A stretch of 64,000 bases of DNA from NCBI GenBank assembly GCA_945883505.1, contig CAMCXL010000005.1, forward strand, positions 45,534 to 109,533, in the 5' to 3' direction. Shown here piece by piece: positions 45,491 through 54,654 of this stretch. Each line of letters opens with the position of its first letter. Position 1 is the stretch's first letter. A program made the position numbers and the translations under genes. The notes under the pieces were generated by a model. It was given only the letters and a program-made list of their open reading frames with translations, was not told the origin of the DNA and did no database searches. The DNA is from Rhodoluna limnophila. Its GTDB lineage: Bacteria; Actinomycetota; Actinomycetes; Actinomycetales; Microbacteriaceae.

Positions 45491-46470
45491 GTAATTCGGT
45501 AGAGCTGCCAATCGCCAAGGCAATTAACGCAGGCATTCAAAAAGCCATGTCGAGAAACGACAAGGTTCTAGTTTTTGGCGAAGACGTTGCCGAGCTCGGT
45601 GGCGTGTTCCGCGTCACCGAGGGATTACTTGCTGAGTTTGGAAGCAAGAGAGTTTTCAATTCACCGATTGCGGAATCTGGAATCGTTGGAACCGCAATTG
45701 GTTTAGCAATGCGCGGCTATCGCTCAGTAGCCGAGATCCAGTTTGACGGATTTGTTTATCCAGCCTTCAACCAAATTGTTTCGCAGCTTGCGAAAATCAC
45801 GAACCGTTCGGAAGGTCACCTTTCGATGCCGGTTGTTATTCGCATCCCCTACGGTGGCGGCATCGGAGCTGTTGAGCATCACTCAGAATCACCGGAAGCA
45901 TATTTCGCACACACCCCTGGCCTTCGGGTAATCAGTCCATCAAACTCCAACGACGCTTACTGGATGATCCAGCAAGCAATCGAGTCAAACGATCCGGTTA
46001 TTTTCTTTGAACCAAAGCGGCGCTACTGGCAAAAAGGCATGGTGAATCTTGATTCACCACCATCGACCATGCACGATGCCGCTGTGCTTCGCGAAGGGTC
46101 CCAGCTAACCCTGGTTAGCTACGGACCGATGATTCCAACAGCACTGCAGGCAGCTGAGGTTGCAGCCAGCGAAGGAATAAGCATTGAGGTCATCGACCTA
46201 CGGTCGATGTCGCCAATTGATTTTCCAACAATCATTAACTCGGTGAAAAAAACCGGAAGGCTAGTAATTGCTTCCGAGGCCTCAACTTCCTTTTCGGTCT
46301 CCGCCGAGGTTGCCGCCAAGGTGGCAGAACTAGCGTTTTATCACCTTGAAGCCCCGGTACTTCGAGTTGGAAGTTTTGATGTTCCTTATCCTCCTGCCAA
46401 ACTTGAGGAACTGTTCTTACCAGACGCCGATCGAATCCTCGAAGCCGTGGACCGATCGCTTAGCTACTAA
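45487..46470 (+). CDS. 2-oxoacid dehydrogenase E1 component, beta subunit
   Basis: 327 residues from TTG at 45487, overlapping the alpha stop by 4 bases. FGEDVAELGGVFRVTEGL, SPIAESGIVGTAIGLAMRGY, EIQFDGFVYPAFNQI and IPYGGGIGAVEHHSESPEA are the beta-subunit signatures. Forms the alpha2beta2 E1. Confidence 0.94.
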   Translation: MSNSVELPIAKAINAGIQKAMSRNDKVLVFGEDVAELGGVFRVTEGLLAEFGSKRVFNSPIAESGIVGTAIGLAMRGYRSVAEIQFDGFVYPAFNQIVSQLAKITNRSEGHLSMPVVIRIPYGGGIGAVEHHSESPEAYFAHTPGLRVISPSNSNDAYWMIQQAIESNDPVIFFEPKRRYWQKGMVNLDSPPSTMHDAAVLREGSQLTLVSYGPMIPTALQAAEVAASEGISIEVIDLRSMSPIDFPTIINSVKKTGRLVIASEASTSFSVSAEVAAKVAELAFYHLEAPVLRVGSFDVPYPPAKLEELFLPDADRILEAVDRSLSY

Positions 46471-46488
46471 GAAAGGGCAAGGAAAAAG

Positions 46489-47862
46489 ATGTCACTCGCA
46501 CAATTCAACTTGCCCGATGTTGGCGAAGGTTTAACCGAGGCCGAAATCGTTTCTTGGAAGGTTGCCCCGGGCGATAAGGTTTCGGTCAACCAAGTGATCT
46601 GCGAAATCGAAACCGCAAAGTCAATTGTTGAACTTCCCTGTCCTTTCTCGGGTGTTGTTGAAGAACTCCTGGCCAAGGAGGGAGACACCGTCGAGGTTGG
46701 CAAGCCAATCATCTCGGTTCAATCAGATGGCAACATCCTGGTTGCAGGTCCAATCACAACTTCGATTCCGATAATTCCAGAATCTTCCAGCACTCACCAA
46801 GCGGTTGCCGATGTTGCAGCCTCGGTTGCCTCCGATGAGAACAAGCCAAACCTTGTTGGCTACGGCTCTTCGGCTCACGGTGGCACGAGAAGGAAACGAG
46901 CCGCAGGAATTAACTCACCCGCGGTGGTTCCCGCCTCAACTTCCTCGATGCCGATTGTTTCTCCGGTTGTTCCATCTTCGGTGGCAGCGGCAGCTTCATC
47001 AACCGACGTCATTGCTAAGCCGCCGATTAGAAAACTAGCGAAAGATCTAAACGTTGATCTTTCCAAGGTTTCAGCAACCGGTCTTGCCGGAGAGATTACC
47101 CGCGAAGATGTTGTTAACGCTGCATCGCAAGCTTCGGTGTTTAGGAACCTAACAACACCTGCTCAAAAGACAGAGCGCGAAGAAAGAATTCCGGTCAAGG
47201 GGGTTAGAAAGGCAATCGCTACGGCGATGGTGCAGTCCGCTTTCACCGCCCCCCACGTTTCGATCTTTGTTGACGTTGATGCCACCAGAACCATGGAATA
47301 CGTTAAGCGCCTTAAGGCTTCAACGGATTTTGCAGGGGTTAAGGTAACACCACTTCTTTTGATGGCCAAGGCGATGATGTGGGCGGTCAGAAGAAATCCA
47401 ACCGTGAACTCAACCTGGACCGATAAAGAAATCATTGTTCACAACTACGTGAACTTCGGTGTTGCCGCGGCAACACCGAGGGGTTTGATTGTTCCAAACA
47501 TCAAAGACGCCGATCGAATGAGCCTGTTTGAGCTTGCTCAAGCAATCGAAGAACTTGCCGCAACTGCCAGGGAAGGTAAGACAACCCCCGAGCAAATGAA
47601 GGATGGAACCATCACCATCACCAACATCGGAGTCTTTGGTGTTGATACCGGAACACCAATTCTGAACCCGGGACAAGTTGCCATCGTTGCCCTAGGTTCG
47701 ATCAGACCAAAGCCATGGGTTGTAAACAACGAGATCGTCATTCGCCAGGTCACAACAATTGGTGCCACCTTCGACCACCGGGTGGTCGATGGTGACGTAG
47801 CCTCCAGGTTCGTTCAAGACGTAGCCTCGGTGATCGAGGAGCCAGCCTTACTTCTGGACTAG
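46489..47862 (+). CDS. dihydrolipoamide acyltransferase (E2 component)
   Basis: 457 residues. One lipoyl domain with lipoyl-Lys44 in [13 protein letters not shown], a Ser/Pro-rich linker, a subunit-binding domain [20 protein letters not shown], and the catalytic domain ending [16 protein letters not shown] with His and Asp of the active site. It receives the acyl group from E1 and passes it to CoA. A single lipoyl domain is as usual for the branched-chain E2. Third gene of the operon. Confidence 0.94.
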   Translation: MSLAQFNLPDVGEGLTEAEIVSWKVAPGDKVSVNQVICEIETAKSIVELPCPFSGVVEELLAKEGDTVEVGKPIISVQSDGNILVAGPITTSIPIIPESSSTHQAVADVAASVASDENKPNLVGYGSSAHGGTRRKRAAGINSPAVVPASTSSMPIVSPVVPSSVAAAASSTDVIAKPPIRKLAKDLNVDLSKVSATGLAGEITREDVVNAASQASVFRNLTTPAQKTEREERIPVKGVRKAIATAMVQSAFTAPHVSIFVDVDATRTMEYVKRLKASTDFAGVKVTPLLLMAKAMMWAVRRNPTVNSTWTDKEIIVHNYVNFGVAAATPRGLIVPNIKDADRMSLFELAQAIEELAATAREGKTTPEQMKDGTITITNIGVFGVDTGTPILNPGQVAIVALGSIRPKPWVVNNEIVIRQVTTIGATFDHRVVDGDVASRFVQDVASVIEEPALLLD

Positions 47863-47876
47863 TTCCCTTAACCTTA

Positions 47877-47906
47877 TTGACAATCATTATCAGTAAGGCC
47901 TATAGT
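47877..47906 (+). promoter_or_regulatory. znuA promoter with overlapping Zur operator
   Basis: -35 TTGACA (47877-47882), 18-base spacer, -10 TATAGT (47901-47906). The palindrome TGACAATCATTATCA (47878-47892) matches the Zur pattern TGAnAATnATTnTCA and covers the -35 box and spacer, so bound Zur would block RNA polymerase. The predicted start falls one base before the ATG at 47914. Confidence 0.8.
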
Positions 47907-47913
47907 GGGGGTT

Positions 47914-48867
47914 ATGAAGATAAAAGCCTTAGCCCTATCAACCGTCACAGCCCTTTTGCTTTCGGGTTGTGCAGTCATTGGATCCTCACCGGAGGTTGCC
48001 GAGCCAACTGAAGCGCCCTTCACTGGCCTAACAGTTGTTGCATCAACCAACGTTTGGGGAGACATCGCCAAGTCAGTTGGTGGTGACCGAGTAGAGGTTA
48101 TTTCAATCATCGAGAGCTTTTCTCAAGACCCGCACTCCTACGAGGCCTCAGCCCGTGACCAGCTTGCGGTCAATGACGCCGATCTAGTGATTGCCAACGG
48201 CGGTGGCTACGACTCCTTCATGGACACCCTGGCAACTGCCGCAGGTCAAGGGAACATCGTTTACGCCTACCTGCCCGACGAACTGGCCGAAGAAGACGCT
48301 AAGGCCAAGGAGGAAGATGACCACGACCACGACCACGACCACGCCGATGGCAACGAGCACGTCTGGTATGACTTCCACGTAGTTGAGGATTTTGCCAATC
48401 GTCTGGCCGCCCAGCTTTCCTCGCTAGACCCTGAGTACTCGGCCGACTACTCGGACAACCTGGTTGAGTTTTTAGATCAGATTGGAATTCTCGAAGACCG
48501 GGTTGCTCAGGTTTCAGGAGCTGCTTCTGGAACGAAGGTAATCTCTTCAGAGCCGGTGGCGGATTACTTGCTTACCGAGTTGGGACTTGAAAACATCACC
48601 CCGAGTGGTTTTTCTGAAGCCATCGAAGAAGAAACAGATGTTTCTCCTAAGGACTTGCTCGAGATACAGAACCTTCTGAAATCAGGATCGGTAGCGCTAT
48701 TTGTGGTGAACCCACAAACCGGAAGCGTTCAGGTCGATGGGCTTATAAAAATAGCCGAGGAAAATCAGATTCCAATAGTTGAACTAAGCGAACTACTTCC
48801 TCCAAACACCGGGTACTTCGAGTGGATGGAAGAAAACATTGCACTGCTTGAGGAAGCCCTCAGATAA
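47914..48867 (+). CDS. znuA: zinc ABC transporter substrate-binding lipoprotein
   Basis: 317 residues starting at the ATG at 47914. The GTG at 47905 would lie inside the -10 box, so ATG is preferred. Lipobox LLSGC makes Cys19 the lipidated residue. ZnuA/TroA fold with DPHSYEASARDQL; a His/Asp-rich loop DDHDHDHDHADGNEHVWYDF gathers zinc. It delivers Zn(II) to the permease encoded downstream. The leader appears to be absent (leaderless transcript). Confidence 0.93.
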   Translation: MKIKALALSTVTALLLSGCAVIGSSPEVAEPTEAPFTGLTVVASTNVWGDIAKSVGGDRVEVISIIESFSQDPHSYEASARDQLAVNDADLVIANGGGYDSFMDTLATAAGQGNIVYAYLPDELAEEDAKAKEEDDHDHDHDHADGNEHVWYDFHVVEDFANRLAAQLSSLDPEYSADYSDNLVEFLDQIGILEDRVAQVSGAASGTKVISSEPVADYLLTELGLENITPSGFSEAIEEETDVSPKDLLEIQNLLKSGSVALFVVNPQTGSVQVDGLIKIAEENQIPIVELSELLPPNTGYFEWMEENIALLEEALR

Positions 48868-48870
48868 CTT

Positions 48871-49671
48871 TTGGCAACCGAATCCGTTCTAGAGTTCAAA
48901 AAGGCGAGCCTGTCTTTTGGCGATAAGAGCATCTGGAAAGATCTAACCCTCTCAGTTGCCAAGGGAGAATTCATTGCGGTCATCGGATCAAACGGCTCCG
49001 GTAAAACAGTTTTATTAAAGGCAATCCTTGGTCAGCTGCAACTAAGCGGTGGAGCAATCGAACTACTTGGAAAACCGGTTGCCAATGGATCCCGTGCCAT
49101 TGGATATATTCCTCAGCACAGGCAAGCAGATACCGGCCTACCACTTCGCGCTAAAGATCTGCTTCGCATGGGACTAGACGGTCATCGCTTCGGTCTTCCC
49201 TTGCCCTCTTCCAAAACCAATAAAAAAGTTTCCGAGATGCTCGAAGCCGTTGGAGCAACAGATATCGCCAATACTCCAATCGGTCAGCTTTCTGGCGGAC
49301 AGCTGCAGCGCATCAGAGTCGCCCAGGCCGTTATCGATAACCCGCAGCTGATCTTGGCCGATGAGCCATTGAGTGCTCTGGATCTGAAGCAGCAGGGGTT
49401 GGTTGCAGAACTTATTAATTCTCGGAGACAACAAAACGGCGCAGCCGTTTTATTTGTCACCCACGATGTGAACCCGGTACTCGATTACATCGACCGGGTT
49501 CTCTATCTAGCTAACGGGCAGTTCCGAATCGGAACTCCCGACGAAGTTTTAAGATCTGATGTTTTGTCCAAGCTCTATGGCCGAAGCGTCGACGTGGTTA
49601 GAAACCAGGGCCGCATTGCTGTGCTGGGCTCTTCAGATCACGACCACCACGATGACGAGAAGTGGTTGTAA
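48871..49671 (+). CDS. znuC: zinc ABC transporter ATP-binding protein
   Basis: 266 residues from TTG at 48871. Walker A VIGSNGSGKTVLLKA, signature QLSGGQLQRIRVAQA, Walker B LILADEPLSALD and H-loop VLFVTHDVN. It ends with a His/Asp-rich tail (DHDHHDDEKWL), possibly metal-binding. It energises zinc import. Its stop overlaps the znuB start by one base. Confidence 0.94.
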   Translation: MATESVLEFKKASLSFGDKSIWKDLTLSVAKGEFIAVIGSNGSGKTVLLKAILGQLQLSGGAIELLGKPVANGSRAIGYIPQHRQADTGLPLRAKDLLRMGLDGHRFGLPLPSSKTNKKVSEMLEAVGATDIANTPIGQLSGGQLQRIRVAQAVIDNPQLILADEPLSALDLKQQGLVAELINSRRQQNGAAVLFVTHDVNPVLDYIDRVLYLANGQFRIGTPDEVLRSDVLSKLYGRSVDVVRNQGRIAVLGSSDHDHHDDEKWL

Positions 49672-50516
49672 TGGAAAGACTTTTTGATTTCTCCGATTAC
49701 GACCAGCTGATTCCGCTGGTGCAAAACTCGCTGATTGCAGGATTACTGCTTGGCATCATGGGTGGCCTTATTGGTGTCTTTGTGATGACGAGGGATATGT
49801 CTTTTGCAGTGCACGGCATCAGTGAGCTTTCCTTCGCCGGAGCTGCCATCGCATTATTGGTGGGCCTAAACGTTGCCCTCGGGGCGACGTTTGGCTCCAT
49901 TGTTGCTGCGATTATCATCGCCATCTTGGGGTCCCGTGCGAAGGACCGCAATTCAATAATTGCGGTGCTTATGCCTTTTGGTTTGGGTATTGGAATCTTG
50001 GCTCTTGCGCTCTACGAGGGCAGAGCCGCCAATAAGTTTGGTCTGCTAACTGGACAGATCATTGCAGTTGATGATCCGCAGGTTTTTTGGTTGATCGCAA
50101 CTTCTTTGGTTGTTGTGTTCGGCTTGCTGGTTGTTTGGAGACCACTTAGCTTTGCAAGCTTGGATCCAGAAGTTGCCGAGGCAAGGGGAGTTCCAACCAA
50201 GGCACTCGGAATTGTTTTCATGCTGCTACTGGCTTTGGCAGTTGCAGCATCGGTGCAGGTGGTTGGAGCACTTTTGGTGATGACTCTTTTGGTGACACCA
50301 GCTGCAGCTGCACTAAGACTTACTTCTTCACCGCTTTGGGCTCCACTACTTAGCATGATCTTTGCGGTGGTGTCGGTAGTTGGCGGAATCTTGTTGGCTC
50401 TTGGTGGCGGTTTACCGATTAGCCCTTACGTGACTACTTTGTCGTTTGCAATCTATCTGGTTGCAAGAGTCATCGAGAAACTAAGAACTGGAACCAAGAC
50501 CAAGCAGGCTGGTTAG
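49671..50516 (+). CDS. znuB: zinc ABC transporter permease
   Basis: 281 residues from the ATG at 49671 (TAATG overlap with znuC); an in-frame GTG three codons earlier is less likely. Eight or so membrane segments; MTRDMSFAVHGISELSFAGA and LLVTPAAAALRLTSSPLWAP are ABC-3 permease markers. Forms the zinc channel with ZnuC. Confidence 0.94.
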   Translation: MERLFDFSDYDQLIPLVQNSLIAGLLLGIMGGLIGVFVMTRDMSFAVHGISELSFAGAAIALLVGLNVALGATFGSIVAAIIIAILGSRAKDRNSIIAVLMPFGLGIGILALALYEGRAANKFGLLTGQIIAVDDPQVFWLIATSLVVVFGLLVVWRPLSFASLDPEVAEARGVPTKALGIVFMLLLALAVAASVQVVGALLVMTLLVTPAAAALRLTSSPLWAPLLSMIFAVVSVVGGILLALGGGLPISPYVTTLSFAIYLVARVIEKLRTGTKTKQAG

Positions 50517-50531
50517 GTAGGGTTTGTAGCT

Positions 50532-50936
50532 ATGGGCGAAACCGTAAAGCGTAACACCAAGCAAAAATCTGCCGTTCGTCACGCCCTTTCCGAAGCGGTC
50601 GGCTTTGTCTCGGCCCAGCAGCTTCACCTGGTGCTAAAAAACCACGGTTCGAGCGTTGGCTTGGCCACCGTTTATCGGGCCTTGAATGAACTGGTGTCGG
50701 CCGGCGAGGCCGACTCCCTGCAGTCGGCCGATGGGGAGTTTTTGTATCGGGATTGTGGCGAGGGGCACCACCACCACCTGATTTGTAGGGGGTGTGGCCA
50801 AACCGTAGAGATTGAGGCCGAAAAAGTGGAATCTTGGGCCGATCAGGTGGCTAAAAGCCATGGATTTAGCTCCCCGAGCCACACCATAGACATCTTTGGG
50901 ACCTGTAGTACCTGCCAGAAAAAAGTTGCAAAGTGA
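50532..50936 (+). CDS. zur: zinc-responsive Fur-family repressor Zur
   Basis: 134 residues. DNA-binding helix region SSVGLATVYRALNELVSAGE; metal sites in DCGEGHHHHLICRGCGQTV and the C-terminal CSTC pair. Position at the end of znuABC, with a Zur-type site before znuA, supports zinc over iron. It should repress znuABC when zinc is bound. It starts 15 bases after znuB. Confidence 0.93.
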   Translation: MGETVKRNTKQKSAVRHALSEAVGFVSAQQLHLVLKNHGSSVGLATVYRALNELVSAGEADSLQSADGEFLYRDCGEGHHHHLICRGCGQTVEIEAEKVESWADQVAKSHGFSSPSHTIDIFGTCSTCQKKVAK

Positions 50937-50964
50937 GCGAAAACTAGCCTAGACTTGGGGCTTG

Positions 50965-50982
50965 TTGCGGATTGGTCCGCAA
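50965..50982. terminator. hairpin after zur
   Basis: Stem of 7 pairs, TTGCGGA/TCCGCAA, with TTGG loop. Weak A/T tail on either strand, so it is a possible terminator of the zinc operon or an operator-like site. It does not resemble a Zur box. Confidence 0.45.
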
Positions 50983-51048
50983 AATCTTATAACGGCTTCC
51001 AAGCAAACTTTTTTGTGGTTTTAGCTTGTTATGCCTAGAGGAGGAAAG

Positions 51049-51285
51049 ATGGCAGCGTACTGCCAGGTGACTGAGAAGAAGCCACAGTTTGGCCATGCCG
51101 TCTCGCACGCCCAGAACAAGACCAAGCGTCGCTTTAACCCAAACATTCAGAAGAAGACTTACTTCGTTCCTTCCCTGAAGCGCAACGTGACCCTGCAGCT
51201 ATCTGCCCGCGGAATCAAGGTAATCGATGCCCGTGGCATCGAGTCCGTGGTTGCCGAAATCCTAGCTCGCGGCGAGAAGATCTAA
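51049..51285 (+). CDS. rpmB: 50S ribosomal protein L28, zinc-independent type
   Basis: 78 residues from the ATG at 51049, directly after GAGGAGGAAAG; a longer frame from 51031 would include the ribosome site. [20 protein letters not shown] and [17 protein letters not shown] match L28. Only one cysteine (Cys5), so the zinc ribbon is missing. First of a cysteine-poor ribosomal trio behind zur. Confidence 0.94.
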   Translation: MAAYCQVTEKKPQFGHAVSHAQNKTKRRFNPNIQKKTYFVPSLKRNVTLQLSARGIKVIDARGIESVVAEILARGEKI

Positions 51286-51295
51286 GGAGCACCAG

Positions 51296-51463
51296 TTGGC
51301 TAAAGAGAAGGACATCCGTCCAATCATCAAGATGCGCTCCACCGCAGGCACCGGTTACACCTATGTCACCAAGAAAAACCGCCGTAATGACCCAGATCGC
51401 ATCACTTTGATGAAATATGACCCAGTAGTGCGCAAGCACGTCGAATTCCGCGAGGAGCGCTAG
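51296..51463 (+). CDS. rpmG: 50S ribosomal protein L33, cysteine-free type
   Basis: 55 residues from TTG at 51296, with AAGGAG 7 bases upstream: [40 protein letters not shown] and a tail ending VEFREER. The zinc-binding CxxC pairs of ordinary L33 are absent. It starts 10 bases after rpmB. Confidence 0.94.
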   Translation: MAKEKDIRPIIKMRSTAGTGYTYVTKKNRRNDPDRITLMKYDPVVRKHVEFREER

Positions 51464-51466
51464 AAA

Positions 51467-51772
51467 ATGGCCAAGAAAAGCAAGATTGCTCGTAACGAGC
51501 AGCGCAAGCTAGTAGTCGAGCGCTACGCCGAGAAGCGCCTGGCGCTGAAAAAGGCCCTAGTTGACCCTAATTCGACCGATGCCCAGCGCGAAGAGGCCCG
51601 TTTGGGTCTTCAGAAGCTTCCACGCAACGCCTCACCGGTCAGATTGCGTAACCGTGACGCCATTGATGGCCGTTCACGTGGTATTTTGGCCAAATTTGGC
51701 GTTTCCCGCATCAGATTCCGCGACATGGCGCACCGGGGCGAGCTTCCGGGCATTACCAAGTCCAGCTGGTAG
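51467..51772 (+). CDS. rpsN: 30S ribosomal protein S14, cysteine-free long type
   Basis: 101 residues, the long S14 form lacking Cxx[39 protein letters not shown] and [20 protein letters not shown] are diagnostic. It begins 3 bases after rpmG. Together with L28 and L33 it forms the usual zinc-independent ribosomal block of Actinobacteria. Confidence 0.95.
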   Translation: MAKKSKIARNEQRKLVVERYAEKRLALKKALVDPNSTDAQREEARLGLQKLPRNASPVRLRNRDAIDGRSRGILAKFGVSRIRFRDMAHRGELPGITKSSW

Positions 51773-51882
51773 CTTTTAGCCATAGCACCACCCCGTTTCG
51801 AGATTCAGGGCTCTGTTGATTTAGGCCCCCGATAAATCGAGGCGACCCTAAACGTCACAAATGAATCGTCCAGGAGGACCAC

Positions 51883-52155
51883 ATGAACAAGAGCGAACTA
51901 GTAGCTGCAATCGCAGAATCAACTGGCGAGTCACAGGCAGCTGTCAACCGTATCGTTGACGCAATGTTTGACACCATCGCAACCCAGGTAAGAAAAGGCA
52001 CCAAGGTCACCATTCCAGGTTGGCTTTCAGTTGAGAAGGGCTTCCGCGCAGCACGTGCCGGCCGCAACCCTCAGACTGGTGCAACTATCCAGATTGCAGC
52101 CTCAAACACCGTAAAGGTATCTGCAGGTTCCAAGCTAAAGGCTTCAGTTAAGTAA
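51883..52155 (+). CDS. hup: nucleoid protein HU
   Basis: 90 residues. MNKSELVAAIAESTGESQAA and the DNA-binding arm GFRAARAGRNPQTGATIQIA are typical of HU/IHF. It bends and compacts DNA. AGGAGG lies 8 bases before the ATG. It is the short form, without the Lys-rich tail of mycobacterial HupB. A separate transcription unit with its own terminator. Confidence 0.96.
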   Translation: MNKSELVAAIAESTGESQAAVNRIVDAMFDTIATQVRKGTKVTIPGWLSVEKGFRAARAGRNPQTGATIQIAASNTVKVSAGSKLKASVK

Positions 52156-52169
52156 TTTACTTAGCAATG

Positions 52170-52203
52170 AAAAGACGTCGACCGGTTGGTCGGCGTCTTT
52201 TTT
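52170..52203 (+). terminator. terminator after hup
   Basis: 14-pair stem AAAAGACGTCGACC/GGTCGGCGTCTTTT with one G-U pair and a 4-base loop GGTT, running into T residues. Confidence 0.9.
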
Positions 52204-52238
52204 GCTTCTCTGGCTGTTCGGGAAGTTAGGCTAAGCGC

Positions 52239-52703
52239 ATGAATAACCGTCTAAAGGGAAACCTGCTAGTTCTGGGGCAGTTTGTTTTGCTTGGGTTATT
52301 GATACTGGTTCCATCAAGTGGGCTAAACACCGGGGTGTTTAGCTATTTTCTTTCTGCGGTAGCGATACTTTCCCTACTGGCTGGCTTTGTGATCTTTGGT
52401 CTTTCGGCCCTGGCGCTTGGCAAGAGCCTTACTGCGCACCCAATACCCGGTAAGAACGCGGTGCTGGTGACCGATGGTTTATACAAGTTTGTAAAGCACC
52501 CCATTTACTCGGGGCTAATTCTTGCCGGTTTCGGGCTAGTGATTACTGGAGGCTTTTTCCCACACGTCATATTCTTTATAGCTTTGCTGTTGCTACTGAA
52601 TTACAAGGCCAGTTTTGAAGAGGCCTTGTTGGCTAAGACCTATGCCGGCTACGCCGACTATTCGAAAAAAACCGGAAGGTTTGTGCCTAGGCTTATTAGG
52701 TGA
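52239..52703 (+). CDS. isoprenylcysteine methyltransferase-like membrane protein
   Basis: 154 residues with four to five membrane segments. TDGLYKFVKHPIYSGLILAG carries the R/K-HPxY motif of the ICMT/PEMT membrane methyltransferases; FEEALLAKTYAGYADYSKKT has the conserved E and Y. It likely methylates a lipid or quinone-type substrate using SAM. It overlaps the next gene by 4 bases. Confidence 0.82.
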   Translation: MNNRLKGNLLVLGQFVLLGLLILVPSSGLNTGVFSYFLSAVAILSLLAGFVIFGLSALALGKSLTAHPIPGKNAVLVTDGLYKFVKHPIYSGLILAGFGLVITGGFFPHVIFFIALLLLLNYKASFEEALLAKTYAGYADYSKKTGRFVPRLIR

Positions 52704-54649
52704 CCCCCTTTCAAACCAGAGCTTATTTGGCAACACTGATTGCAGGCATCGCCTTGCTAGTTGCTTTGTTTATTGGCCTGGCAATTGGCGGTGGGGCTGC
52801 GCCCCTGCAGTTTTCTGACCCGGGCCCGCTCATTCGCTACGGAGTTCCGCTAACTAAAGCCTTAATGAATTTAAGCATGGCGGTAGCCATCGGATCCCTG
52901 GTGTTTGCGGCCTTTGCTTCAAGCGATAAATCGGCTGTTTTGCGCAAACTTTTGAACCTTTCTTCGGCAGGGGCTGCCGCCTGGGCACTAGCTGGCTCGG
53001 TGCATTTTGTCTTGAGTTTTGTCTCTGTTTCCGGGGCCAGCTTCTCACTCGATGAAAGCTTCAGCCAGGGCTTGTTTGTTTATGCCACCGAGATTGAACT
53101 CGGTATTTCACTGGCTTTGAATCTGGCTGCGGCAGTTGCAATCAGCGTACTTTCGCTATCTATCTCGGGGCTTATCGGAACTGCCTTCACCGCAGCCCTT
53201 GGAATACTGAGCCTTGTTCCACTTGCCCTTATCGGCCACGCAGCTGGAACCGAGAACCACTCGCTGGCCGTTAATTCACTCGGCATGCACCTCGTGGGCA
53301 TAGTGACCTGGGTTGGCGGGCTGATTGCCCTATTTGCTCTTAGAAAAGATGTTTTGAGCGAAGCCAAGGCCATGGTTTCTAGATACTCTTCTTTGGCCCT
53401 AGCTAGCTTTGTGATTGTTGGGATATCCGGAATTGGTTCAAGCTATGTCCGGATACCAAGTGCCGAGGGGCTCTTTAGTCCCTACGGACAGATGCTTTTG
53501 GTAAAGATCACACTGCTTGTTATCCTGGGCTCCTTCGGAGCCCTGTATCGACTGCGGATTTTGTCCAAGCTTTCCGAGAAGGGCAGCTTTTTCAAGCTTG
53601 CCCTGCTGGAGATTTCCATCATGGGATTAGCCCTCGGCATGGGAACCGCGCTCGCCAGAACAGCACCGCCTGTTGAGCAGGGCGAGTTTGTGGTTCCAAC
53701 CCCTGCGCAACTATTGACCGGCGAAGAACTTCCTCCGGAATTTACACTTGAGACTTTCTTTACCGAGTGGAAACTAGATATTCTTTGGGCCAGCATTGCC
53801 CTTTGGGCAATTGGGGCCTATCTGGTTGCGGTTAGAAGGCTAAAGCAAAGAGGTGATGACTGGCCGGTGGCCAGAACCATTTCTTGGGTTGGCGGAATGC
53901 TGCTGCTTCTTTTTACAACCAGCGGCTCTTTGAATGTCTATCAGGAGTACCTGTTTAGCATCCACATGATCGCTCACATGGTGCTGACCATGGCGATCCC
54001 GGTGCTGCTGGTTCCAGGGGCTCCCGTGACCCTTTTGATGCGTGCCGTTCAAAAGCGCTCTGATTCTTCAAGGGGAGTCAGGGAATGGGTGCTTTGGGCA
54101 GTTCAAACCAAGTACGGGGAGTTTGTTTCCCATCCGCTGGTTGCTGCTGTGAACTTCGCTGCCTCGCTGGTGGTTTTTTACTTCACACCGCTGTTTGAGT
54201 GGGCAACCCGTGAACACATTGGTCACCAGTGGATGATCTTTCACTTTCTTGTTACCGGCTACCTCTTTGTTCAGTCGCTTATTGGCATTGACCCGGGACC
54301 GAATCGGGTTGCTTACCCGATACGCCTCGTGATGCTAATTGGTGTGATGGCATTCCACGCCTTCTTTGGTCTTGCCCTGATGGGCGGCAGTGGATTGCTG
54401 CTACCGGATTGGTTTGGGGCAATGGGTCGAACCTGGGGACTACCTCCCTTGGAAGATCAGCAATCGGGGGGTGCAATCGCCTGGGGAATTGGCGAGATAC
54501 CCACGATCATATTGACCATCATTGTTTCTGTGCAGTGGTTCAAATCGGACAACAGAGACTCCAAGCGACTGGACCGCGCCTCCGACAGGTCGGGCAATAA
54601 AGACCTCGCCGACTACAACCAGATGCTCGACCGCATCAACAAGAAATAA
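52700..54649 (+). CDS. CopD-CtaG fusion: copper transport / cytochrome oxidase assembly
   Basis: 649 residues from GTG at 52700. About 15 membrane segments in two parts. Residues 1-330 are CopD-like (HLVGIVTWVGGLIALFALRK, ISGIGSSYVRIP); residues 350-600 are caa3-type CtaG-like (SIHMIAHMVLTMAIPVLLVP, EHIGHQWMIFHFLVTGYLFV). Fused forms are common in Actinobacteria and are linked to copper delivery to cytochrome c oxidase. It ends 5 bases before the helicase gene. Confidence 0.88.
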   Translation: MTPFQTRAYLATLIAGIALLVALFIGLAIGGGAAPLQFSDPGPLIRYGVPLTKALMNLSMAVAIGSLVFAAFASSDKSAVLRKLLNLSSAGAAAWALAGSVHFVLSFVSVSGASFSLDESFSQGLFVYATEIELGISLALNLAAAVAISVLSLSISGLIGTAFTAALGILSLVPLALIGHAAGTENHSLAVNSLGMHLVGIVTWVGGLIALFALRKDVLSEAKAMVSRYSSLALASFVIVGISGIGSSYVRIPSAEGLFSPYGQMLLVKITLLVILGSFGALYRLRILSKLSEKGSFFKLALLEISIMGLALGMGTALARTAPPVEQGEFVVPTPAQLLTGEELPPEFTLETFFTEWKLDILWASIALWAIGAYLVAVRRLKQRGDDWPVARTISWVGGMLLLLFTTSGSLNVYQEYLFSIHMIAHMVLTMAIPVLLVPGAPVTLLMRAVQKRSDSSRGVREWVLWAVQTKYGEFVSHPLVAAVNFAASLVVFYFTPLFEWATREHIGHQWMIFHFLVTGYLFVQSLIGIDPGPNRVAYPIRLVMLIGVMAFHAFFGLALMGGSGLLLPDWFGAMGRTWGLPPLEDQQSGGAIAWGIGEIPTIILTIIVSVQWFKSDNRDSKRLDRASDRSGNKDLADYNQMLDRINKK

Positions 54650-54654
54650 TCCCC

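Noticed and set aside
50940..51048. Possible Zur box before rpmB
   Set aside because: The only palindrome, TTGCGGA-TTGG-TCCGCAA, does not fit the AT-rich Zur pattern seen before znuA.
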